A DNA stretch of 11,633 nt from Clostridiales bacterium. Its GTDB lineage: Bacteria; Bacillota_A; Clostridia; Oscillospirales; Oscillospiraceae. The stretch's first letter is position 1. Each line of letters starts with the position of its first letter. Position numbers and translations under genes: made by a program. Below are positions 5,910 through 11,633 of this stretch, one piece after another. Below the pieces are notes generated by a model. The model did not search any database. It was not told the origin of the DNA and was given only the letters and a program-made list of their open reading frames with translations. The stretch lies in assembly GCA_019417795.1 (NCBI GenBank), contig DXUR01000061.1:1-11633 (forward strand). The letters are read 5' to 3'.

Positions 5910-6730
5910 TATACCGTCCCCTCTCCGTGCTCCTTCAGGGTTTGATGGGATTCCTCCACCAGAGCGTCCAAGTCAAAGGCTGCGGTGGTTTCCGCACCCT
6001 TTTGTAGGAAGCCCAGATACTCGATGTTCCCCTCCGGCCCACGGATGGGGGAATAGGTCAGTCCCAGAACACCGAAGCCCGCTTCCCTTGCGTGCTCCAG
6101 ATAGTGCTCCAGCACCTCCTTGTGCACTGCCGGGTCCCGGACAACGCCCTTCTTGCCTACCTTCTCCCGGCCGGCCTCAAACTGGGGCTTTACCAGACTG
6201 GCCACATAGCCGCCGTCCTTCAAAACGTTGGCCACCGCCGGCAGGATCAGCTTCAGGGAAATAAAGCTCACATCGATGGAGGCAAAATCCAGCTCGTCCG
6301 GGATCTGCTCATGGGTCAGGTACCGGGCATTGGTGCGCTCCATGCACACCACACGGGGGTCCTCACGGAGCTTCCAGGCAAGCTGGCCGTAGCCTACATC
6401 CACCGAGTAGACCTTGCTGGCTCCATTTTGCAGCATACAGTCCGTAAAGCCGCCAGTGGAGGCACCGATGTCTCCGCAGATGCAGCCATTCAGCTCAATG
6501 GGAAATTCCGCCATGGCTTTTTCCAGCTTCAGACCGCCCCGGCTCACATACTTCAAAGTATTCCCACGAATTTCGATCTTCGCGTCATTGGGGACCGCCG
6601 TTCCGGGCTTGTCCACCCGCTGACCGTTGACGAACACCAGACCACTCATAATGGTGGCCTGTGCCTTCTGGCGGCTTTCCTGAAGCCCCTGCTCCGCCAG
6701 CAGCACATCCAGCCTCGTTTTCTTGCTCAC
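5909..6730 (-). CDS. tlyA: TlyA-family rRNA 2'-O-methyltransferase (YqxC)
   Basis: TlyA methylates the 2'-hydroxyl of cytidines in 16S (and in some species 23S) rRNA; earlier members were misnamed haemolysins. The 273 residues have an S4 RNA-binding domain (about 1-60: TRLDVLLAEQGLQESRQKAQ, then VFVNGQRVDKPG) and an FtsJ-type Rossmann methyltransferase. The SAM motif is GDIGASTGGFTD (86-97), and the expected K-D-K-E catalytic set is visible as K68 or K71 in RGGLKLEKA, D153 in SIDVSF, K181 in LVKPQFEAG and E237 in GNIEYLG. The start is GTG at 6730, backed by a perfect AAAGGAGG nine bases upstream. The dxs reading frame continues 146 bases into this gene. Confidence 0.93.
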   Translation of the reverse strand: MSKKTRLDVLLAEQGLQESRQKAQATIMSGLVFVNGQRVDKPGTAVPNDAKIEIRGNTLKYVSRGGLKLEKAMAEFPIELNGCICGDIGASTGGFTDCMLQNGASKVYSVDVGYGQLAWKLREDPRVVCMERTNARYLTHEQIPDELDFASIDVSFISLKLILPAVANVLKDGGYVASLVKPQFEAGREKVGKKGVVRDPAVHKEVLEHYLEHAREAGFGVLGLTYSPIRGPEGNIEYLGFLQKGAETTAAFDLDALVEESHQTLKEHGEGTV

Positions 6731-8579
6731 AGGACATGTCCTCCTTTACCGTTTTTACCACACCGTCAGCGTCAAGGCCGAACCGGTGCCGCAGTTGATC
6801 CACCGTGCCCTCCGGGGCAAAGTGATCCTTCAGATTTTGCAAAATCGTGTGAGAACAGCACTGCCCGGTCTCTTCCATGGCCGCAGCCAGCTGCTGGCCC
6901 ACGCTGCCGTTTTCAAAACAGTCCTCCAAAATCAGGACGGTCTTGGCTCCCTCCGTCTCCCGGAGGATCGCCGCCGTGTCCAGAGGGGCGATGCGGTTGA
7001 GCTTCACCACGCGGGTGGAGATCCCGGATCGTTCCAGCTCCTCCGCGGCGGACAGGGCCTGCTCCACCAGCGTTCCGTAAGTGATCAGGACTGCCTGACA
7101 GCCGTCCCTCATGCGCACTACGGCCTGAGTGCTGGTGTCCGCGTTAAAAACGCCCTCTCCCCCTCTGGGATACCGGATCGCCACCGGGCCGTCGATCTCA
7201 AACAGCGCCTGATGAAGCATGGTCCGCAGTTCCGCAAAGCTGGCGGGGCACAGGACCGTGAACCCCGGAATACTGGTGAGATAGGAAACATCCAGACAGC
7301 CGTGGTGGGTCTCGCCGTCAGCGCCCACCAGACCGGCCCGGTCCACGCCAAGGACAACATGAAGCTTTTGCAGAGCCACATCGTGGACCAGCATATCGTA
7401 GCTCCGCTGCAAAAAGGTGGAGTACACGGCGAAAACAGGGATCATCCCCTGCTTGGCCATACCGGCGGCCATGGAAACGCCGTGACCCTCCGCAATGCCC
7501 ACATCGAAGAACCGCTCCGGGTGGGCCTGCTCGAATACCGTCAGGCCGGTGCCTTCCTCCATGGCGGCGGTGATGGCACAGATGCGGCTGTCCTCCCCGG
7601 CGCAATCGCTGAGGGTCTTGCCGAATACGGAGGAAAAGGTCTCCCCGGGTGCTTTTTTCAAAAGTCCGGTTTCCGGATCAAAGGGCGCGATCCCATGGAA
7701 CTTGCCGGGGTCCCGCTCCGCGAAGGCGTATCCCTTACCCTTCTGGGTATGGACATGGACCACCACCGGGCCGGTGAGCTCCTTGGCCCACGTCAGCATA
7801 TCGCACAGGCGGGGCAGGTCATGGCCGTCGATGGGTCCCAGATAGGTGAAGCCCATATCCTCAAAGAGAGTGCTTCCCGGCCACAGTGTCTTTTTCAGGC
7901 TGGTTTTCAGCCGATGGTTAAAGCGATAGATGGCGGACTGGGAGGGAGACTCTCCAAAGAGGCCCCGATACCATTTCTTAAAGTGGTAGTAGGCAGGTTT
8001 GCTGCGCAGCTTGGAAAGATGATTCGGCAAAGCCCCCACATTGGGGTCGATGGACATGCCGTTGTCGTTCAGAAGAACGATCATATGCTCACCGGAGGCC
8101 CCAACGTTGTTCAGACCCTCGTAGGCCAGTCCGCCGGTGAGGGCGCCGTCTCCGATCAGCGCCATGACCTGATAATCCTGGTGCTGCAAGGTCCTTGCCC
8201 TCGCCATACCCAACGCCACGGAAACGGAGTTGGAGGCGTGGCCGGCGATGAAGGCATCATGGACGCTTTCGTGGGGCTTAGGAAACCCGGAAAGGCCGTC
8301 CAGCTGCCGCAGTGTGGAAAACAGTGTCTGACGGCCGGTGAGGGCCTTGTGGACGTAGGCCTGATGCCCCACGTCGAACACAAGGCGGTCATGGGCGGTG
8401 TCAAAGACCCGGTGGATCGCCACCGTCAGCTCCACAACGCCCAGATTGGAGGAAAAGTGTCCGCCTGTTTTCGACACGTTTTCCAGCAGAAACTGCCGCA
8501 ACTCCTTACAAAGCTGCGGCAGTTGATTTTGATCGAGTGCCCTGATATCCTCAGGGGAATGAATGGAATCCAGAATCAC
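6585..8579 (-). CDS. dxs: 1-deoxy-D-xylulose-5-phosphate synthase, with a C-terminal read-through tail
   Basis: DXS condenses pyruvate with glyceraldehyde 3-phosphate using thiamine diphosphate, the first step of the MEP isoprenoid pathway; it also feeds thiamine and pyridoxal synthesis. Seen: GHFSSNLGVVELTVAIH (40-56), the TPP site GDGALTGG (143-150) with N171-D-N173, the catalytic glutamate in DVGIAEGHG (E364), and RAGLVGADGETHHG (414-427). Start GTG at 8579 has AGGAGG five bases upstream. The normal family end is near residue 616 (GLDADGVVKTVKEDMS), but here the frame runs on for about 48 residues of low-complexity Gly/Ala-rich sequence inside tlyA. The neighbouring frame has stops (TAA) right where dxs would be expected to end, so a one-base difference would give a normal protein. 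It supplies the IPP/DMAPP that IspA, encoded upstream, elongates. Confidence 0.95.
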   Translation of the reverse strand: MILDSIHSPEDIRALDQNQLPQLCKELRQFLLENVSKTGGHFSSNLGVVELTVAIHRVFDTAHDRLVFDVGHQAYVHKALTGRQTLFSTLRQLDGLSGFPKPHESVHDAFIAGHASNSVSVALGMARARTLQHQDYQVMALIGDGALTGGLAYEGLNNVGASGEHMIVLLNDNGMSIDPNVGALPNHLSKLRSKPAYYHFKKWYRGLFGESPSQSAIYRFNHRLKTSLKKTLWPGSTLFEDMGFTYLGPIDGHDLPRLCDMLTWAKELTGPVVVHVHTQKGKGYAFAERDPGKFHGIAPFDPETGLLKKAPGETFSSVFGKTLSDCAGEDSRICAITAAMEEGTGLTVFEQAHPERFFDVGIAEGHGVSMAAGMAKQGMIPVFAVYSTFLQRSYDMLVHDVALQKLHVVLGVDRAGLVGADGETHHGCLDVSYLTSIPGFTVLCPASFAELRTMLHQALFEIDGPVAIRYPRGGEGVFNADTSTQAVVRMRDGCQAVLITYGTLVEQALSAAEELERSGISTRVVKLNRIAPLDTAAILRETEGAKTVLILEDCFENGSVGQQLAAAMEETGQCCSHTILQNLKDHFAPEGTVDQLRHRFGLDADGVVKTVKEDMSCEQENEAGCAAGGAGASGKPPEGTGHHYEWSGVRQRSAGGQARNGGPQ

Positions 8580-8614
8580 AATGACCTCCTGCGGCTGTAT
8601 GGATCAGCAAAGAC

Positions 8615-9172
8615 TCAGCCGCGATGAAACAAATGCAGAAACCGACCTGCCAGATGGACCACCCGCTTGCTCTGGTTCATGGCGAAGGGCTTTCCCAGCG
8701 CTTTTCCGCCGATGGTAGCGCCGGAGATCAGCGCCGTGACGCCCACGGAGATCAGCACGCTTTCCAGGTTCAGTCCCTTTTGCAGCCGGGCCACGATCAC
8801 CGCGCCGGTAGCGCCGGAGACGATGCCGCAGATATCGCCCACCACGTCATTGCAGACGCTGGACACCCGGTCCGCGTTCCGCAGGAGCTTCAGCGCCTCT
8901 TTCGCGCCCTTTTCCTTGTGGGCGGCCATGGAGTGAAAGGGGCGGGGGTCCGCCGCAGTCACCGCCACGCCGATGATGTCAAACAGGATGCCAAGTCCGA
9001 TGAACAGCGCCAGGATCAGCAGCGCCAGCAGCAGACCGGCGTTCTCCAAAATGGCCTCGGAGCTCAGGCTCAGCAGCCCGGACAGTGCCACGGCCATGAC
9101 AAAGGCCGTCAGCGCCCAGCGGTAGTGGTTATGTTCCTTCTTGCCGGTTTTCGGATTGGAAGGTTTTTTCAA
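8615..9172 (-). CDS. oapA: OLE RNA-associated membrane protein OapA
   Basis: A 185-residue membrane protein encoded immediately after the candidate OLE RNA and before dxs, the known site of OapA. OapA binds OLE RNA and brings it to the membrane in Bacillus halodurans, where the complex is linked to tolerance of cold, short alcohols and Mg2+ stress. The sequence shows a basic N-terminus (1-18), four likely helices (about 19-39, 46-71, 110-128, 138-156), a charged loop (76-102) and a basic C-terminus. The DxxxD motif I recall as a conserved OapA feature is present as D109-VVG-D113 in VCNDVVGDICG. The segment AADPRPF...KGAKEALKLLRNADR also recalls the DUF21 part of CNNM/CorC Mg2+ transport proteins, the main alternative reading. 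The start is TTG at 9172, in a T-run, with GGAGG (9184-9180) seven bases upstream. Confidence 0.85.
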   Translation of the reverse strand: MKKPSNPKTGKKEHNHYRWALTAFVMAVALSGLLSLSSEAILENAGLLLALLILALFIGLGILFDIIGVAVTAADPRPFHSMAAHKEKGAKEALKLLRNADRVSSVCNDVVGDICGIVSGATGAVIVARLQKGLNLESVLISVGVTALISGATIGGKALGKPFAMNQSKRVVHLAGRFLHLFHRG

Positions 9173-9194
9173 AAAAACGCCTCCGTTATCATTC

Positions 9195-9853
9195 AGATAT
9201 GCTAAGTCAGCGGCAGCAAATCAGGTAAATCTTGCGGCTTAGGTGCGGGTTTGTTTTCCCCACGGAACACCTCTCGTTGCCGATGGAGGCGGTTCCCCTT
9301 TCAGTTCCGAGGCGCGCCGTCGCCGATCGCGCTACCCGATTGCCACTGAGTCCGCACTGCAATCCCTGATTCGCTTCCCATGAACAGCCTAGGTGTTTTC
9401 CACCACAGTCTGTCCGTTTCTTTAGCCTCTTTTGCAAAACTGGTTTCAGCGGGCGATCACGATCGCCGTCCCGGCCAGGACAGCGCCGTGTTGATCCCAC
9501 ATTCACCAGCTTCACGCAAGGCAGGCTACGGCTGCACACAGCGTTACGCACCCGAAGGCACGATGCACCGCATTGCAGGTTCATCATCTGCTTCGTACAT
9601 GGATCCGCTTACCACAATGGGAGTACGTCCACGCACAAGAACAGGTCTCCACGGAAACAGGGGCGGGGTATCCATGCCATTGGAAATCGCCCTGAGTCCG
9701 CAAGCGCGAAAAGCGCGCTTCCTCCCAGCATCCACCCAAGACTGGGCGTCTCAAGCAGACACCAGAAGTTTCACAGGTGTGCCCTTTGGAGGCTTTTTAG
9801 GTCCTCCCTCGGAAACGGCAGATCTGACTAGAATACTGCGCCGCCGCTTAGCT
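9195..9853 (-). ncRNA. ole: Candidate OLE RNA (ornate, large, extremophilic)
   Basis: About 650 bases between ispA and oapA hold no believable protein: the open frames on either strand are rich in Cys, Arg and Ser and resemble no family. OLE RNA is about 600 bases, lies between ispA and oapA in Firmicutes, and forms a ribonucleoprotein at the membrane with OapA, OapB and OapC. The fit here is position, orientation, length, a strong dedicated promoter (9888-9860) and dense stems: AAGCGCG/CGCGCTT (9702-9720), a GGCGAT/ATCGCC hairpin (9453-9468), GGAGG pairing with CCTCC around 9787-9808, and AGGTG pairing with CACCT around 9241-9272 enclosing a GGG/CCC inner stem. The 5' end is set by the promoter; the 3' end is approximate. 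Conserved OLE sequence was judged from memory, not by alignment. Confidence 0.82.
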
Positions 9854-9859
9854 CATATC

Positions 9860-9888
9860 AGTATAGCATGGCTTGCGAAAATATGCAA
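9860..9888 (-). promoter_or_regulatory. Strong extended -10 promoter of the OLE RNA
   Basis: On the minus strand: -35 TTGCAT (9888-9883), a 17-base spacer, TG one base before the -10, and -10 TATACT (9865-9860). The predicted start is near 9853. It lies about 180 bases past the end of ispA, so the RNA and oapA can be expressed independently of the xse-ispA message. Confidence 0.75.
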
Positions 9889-9973
9889 CAGCTTCCGTAT
9901 ATATACAGAGCGGCTGACGGTGTGCTTCGTGGACCCGACGAGTGATTTTTGGCGGCATCTTAACAGCTTTCCA

Positions 9974-10013
9974 GGCCCCGGCCCATCCTGCCGACTTCGT
10001 TGTGTACGGGGCC
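9974..10013. repeat. Inverted repeat in the ispA-OLE spacer
   Basis: GGCCCCG (9974-9980) and CGGGGCC (10007-10013) are a perfect 7+7 inverted repeat with a 26-base loop that can itself pair partly. It lies in the 150-base spacer between the post-ispA hairpin and the OLE promoter, where no gene is seen. It may be part of the ispA 3' end or an additional structured element. Confidence 0.35.
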
Positions 10014-10027
10014 GATGGAGTTTTTCT

Positions 10028-10064
10028 AAGCAAACAACCGGGAGGTCTTCCCTCCCGGCTGCTT
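10028..10064 (-). terminator. Hairpin terminator after ispA
   Basis: Read on the minus strand, CCGGGAGG, loop GAAGA, CCTCCCGG makes a perfect 8-bp GC stem (10058-10038), flanked by AAGC and GCTT that extend it after an internal bulge. It begins about 7 bases after the ispA stop codon. The tail GTTGTTTGCTT is only moderately U-rich, so termination may be partial and some transcripts may read through into OLE. Confidence 0.6.
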
Positions 10065-10070
10065 GATGAA

Positions 10071-10949
10071 TTATTTCATGCGCTCAGTGAGGCTTTCCGC
10101 CAATGCGGTCAAAAAGCCCTCCCGGTCCAAGTCGGACACGGCGGAGACCGCCTGTTCCGTCAGCTCATGGACCAGCTTGCCGCAATCGTCCAGTCCCAGC
10201 AGGTCCACATAGGTGACCTTGCCCTCGTCCTTGTCGGAGCCGATGGGCTTGCCGAATTCGTCGGCGTTTCCGATGACGTCCAGCATATCGTCCCGGATCT
10301 GGAAGGCCAGACCCAACTGATAGCCGTAGTCCTCCGCGGCCTTCCGGGCCGCCTCGCTGCCGCCGGCTGCGCCGACGCCCAGCATACAGGCTCCGGCGAT
10401 CATGGCACCGGTCTTCAGGTGGTGGACCTCCGTCAGTTCATCCTGGGCAGAGGGATGGTGCAGCGTGTCCAGCACCTGCCCCGCTACCATGCCGTCCGGG
10501 CCGGACGCGTTCGCCAGAATCAAAGCGCAATCCGCCCGCTGGGCGTCGGTCAGGCCGGGAGCCGTCAGGATCAGGCGGTAGGCCGCAGGCTGGAGAGCGT
10601 CTCCCGCCAGTACCGCCAAGGTCTCGCCATAGACCTTGTGGTTGGTGGGTTTACCCCGGCGGAGATCGTCATCATCCATGCAGGGCAGGTCATCATGGAT
10701 CAGAGAATACGTGTGGACCAGCTCCAGCGCGCAGCCCATCGGCACGGCCTTGTGCCAGTCCAGACCGCACAGCCGGGCAAACTCCAGCGTCATCACCGGA
10801 CGCAGCCGCTTGCCGCCGGAGAGAACGCTATATCGCATGGCCTCATAGAGATCCGCCCAATGGGGCTTCTCCGCAAACAGGCTGTTCAAATAGTCCTCGA
10901 TGGCCGCCAGATATTCCTGATACCGGGCGTCAAACGCAGTCTTTTCCAT
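10071..10949 (-). CDS. ispA: Polyprenyl (farnesyl/geranyl) diphosphate synthase
   Basis: IspA joins isopentenyl diphosphate units to allylic diphosphates, giving geranyl/farnesyl diphosphate for undecaprenol and quinone-type lipids. From the ATG at 10949 the product has 292 residues, usual for the family. It shows GGKRLRP (45-51), the first aspartate-rich motif HDDLPCMDDDDLRRGK (85-100; DDxxxxD with the two-residue insert typical of bacterial FPP synthases), the lysine-containing HHLKTGAM (176-183), and the second motif FQIRDDMLD (216-224). I prefer the ATG at 10949 to the upstream ATG at 10970 because CGGAGG lies just upstream of it and it starts one base after the xseB stop; the earlier start would overlap xseB. 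A hairpin follows the stop. Confidence 0.95.
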   Translation of the reverse strand: MEKTAFDARYQEYLAAIEDYLNSLFAEKPHWADLYEAMRYSVLSGGKRLRPVMTLEFARLCGLDWHKAVPMGCALELVHTYSLIHDDLPCMDDDDLRRGKPTNHKVYGETLAVLAGDALQPAAYRLILTAPGLTDAQRADCALILANASGPDGMVAGQVLDTLHHPSAQDELTEVHHLKTGAMIAGACMLGVGAAGGSEAARKAAEDYGYQLGLAFQIRDDMLDVIGNADEFGKPIGSDKDEGKVTYVDLLGLDDCGKLVHELTEQAVSAVSDLDREGFLTALAESLTERMK

Positions 10950-10950
10950 G

Positions 10951-11187
10951 TCAATCCTCCGTACTTTCAAAGGGCAGCTCCACCGGCGCGCCGTCGGGCC
11001 CCTTCATCAGCTTGACCACCTGCTGCTCCGCCTTGTCCAGCTCCGTGGAGCAGGCATTGACCAACTTGGTCCCCTCCTCAAATAACCGTAGGGAATCCGC
11101 CAAGGGGGCATCCCCTTTTTCCAGCGCTGCCACGATCTCTTCCAACCGGGACAGCTTTTCCTCAAAGCTCAGTTTTTTAGCCGCCAT
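10951..11187 (-). CDS. xseB: Exonuclease VII small subunit
   Basis: XseB is the small helical subunit that binds in several copies to XseA to form exonuclease VII, which degrades single-stranded DNA from both ends. The 78 residues are of normal length and carry the family pattern LSFEEKLSRLEEIVAALEKG, then PLADSLRLFEEGTKLVNACS and ELDKAEQQVVKL, two helices. The start lies inside the end of xseA (11-base overlap), and ispA starts one base beyond the stop, so the three genes are tightly coupled. Confidence 0.96.
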   Translation of the reverse strand: MAAKKLSFEEKLSRLEEIVAALEKGDAPLADSLRLFEEGTKLVNACSTELDKAEQQVVKLMKGPDGAPVELPFESTED

Positions 11188-11633
11188 TTCGCGCCTCCTC
11201 GATATGATCCACTACGGCGGTCAGGCCGCCGCTGCCCAATATCACATGTATCCGCTCGCCTATATGGGTCTCCCCGCTGCTTTTCAGCACCTGCCCCGCC
11301 TCATTCCGGGCCACGGCGTAGCCTCGGCCCAGAACCTTCAAGGGGCTCATAGCATCCAGTGACGCCGCAAGAGCTGTAAAGGTTTTTTGCTTTCGTGCGA
11401 TCTCGGCATTTGCCAGATCTCCAAGGCGCTGCTGCAAGTGCAAAAGCTCCATGCGCTTGTCCTGTACGTAGGCCAGTTGGTCTGTCAGGACCCGTTTGCG
11501 GCCCAGCGCATCCACCCGCTCCCGCAGGGCTTGCAGGCGGGATGCTTGGCTGCCGGTCATCCGCTCCGCCAGGTCGCTGAGCTGCCGCCGCAGCTCCACC
11601 TGATCCGGCACCGCGATCTCTGCGGCGTTGGAG
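11177..11633 (-). CDS. xseA: Exonuclease VII large subunit, C-terminal part (runs off the right edge)
   Basis: The last 152 codons of xseA; the 5' part, with the OB-fold and most of the catalytic domain, lies outside the window. The fragment opens SNAAEIAVPD, the end of the catalytic region (family pattern PTxAAExAVPD), goes on to long heptad-like helices (about 11 to 95: VELRRQLSDLAERM through LLHLQQRLGDLANAEIARKQ), and ends with the conserved SPLKVLGRGYAVARNEAGQV segment followed by a small beta domain (GERIHVILGSGGLTAVV). The reading frame is open to the edge. The stop lies 11 bases inside xseB. Confidence 0.95.
   Translation of the reverse strand, partial: SNAAEIAVPDQVELRRQLSDLAERMTGSQASRLQALRERVDALGRKRVLTDQLAYVQDKRMELLHLQQRLGDLANAEIARKQKTFTALAASLDAMSPLKVLGRGYAVARNEAGQVLKSSGETHIGERIHVILGSGGLTAVVDHIEEARNGG

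Noticed and set aside
6723..8627. Very long plus-strand open frame (634 codons) opposite dxs
   Set aside because: It is the antisense of a highly conserved dxs gene, a common artefact in GC-rich coding DNA. Its translation is rich in His, Gln and Gly, matches no family I know and has no ribosome site.
9207..9587. Minus-strand open frame of 126 codons inside the OLE candidate
   Set aside because: Cys/Arg-rich with no recognisable domain; better explained as a chance frame in structured RNA.
9380..10066. Plus-strand open frame of 228 codons over the ispA-oapA gap
   Set aside because: The composition is odd (Ser, Arg, Pro, Thr), there is no ribosome site, and it covers the OLE candidate, its promoter and the post-ispA hairpin on the opposite strand.

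Overview
The window looks like a chromosomal segment from a spore-forming-lineage Clostridia, most likely the Oscillospiraceae/Ruminococcaceae group. The reasons are the GC-rich core genes, the conserved Firmicutes gene order xseA-xseB-ispA-...-dxs-tlyA-nadK-argR-recN, and remnants of a cotJC spore-coat gene. Nearly all core genes read on the minus strand, from right to left.

Right and centre (about 11633 down to 2857): the end of xseA (exonuclease VII large subunit, cut by the window edge), xseB, ispA (prenyl diphosphate synthase), an 0.9-kb stretch without a credible protein gene, a four-helix membrane protein gene, dxs, tlyA, nadK, argR and recN. Many junctions are overlaps or gaps of a few bases with clear Shine-Dalgarno sites, so this is an operon-like block for DNA repair (xseAB, recN), isoprenoid precursor supply (dxs, ispA), ribosomal RNA methylation (tlyA), NADP supply (nadK) and arginine regulation (argR).

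The most interesting element lies between ispA and dxs. A roughly 650-base structured, non-coding region with its own strong extended -10 promoter sits directly upstream of a 185-residue membrane protein. This is the classic position of OLE RNA (ornate, large, extremophilic RNA) and its protein partner OapA, known from extremophilic and anaerobic Firmicutes. I assign both mainly from synteny, promoter, size, absence of coding and the OapA topology with a DxxxD motif. A covariance-model search would settle the RNA.

Left (1 to about 2860) is accessory. A MATE-family efflux gene (minus strand) has its own terminator. Between it and recN sits a solitary 32-base repeat with all the hallmarks of a type I-C CRISPR repeat, but with no array. 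From about 160 to 1290 is a region of genomic debris and tiny genes: two separate remnants of cotJC, a frameshifted piece of a serine recombinase, a truncated unrecognised coding remnant ending at a strong terminator, and a compact promoter-to-terminator unit encoding very small membrane peptides. At the far left is the start of a HAD-family hydrolase gene, with a nearby bidirectional promoter and an inverted-repeat operator candidate.
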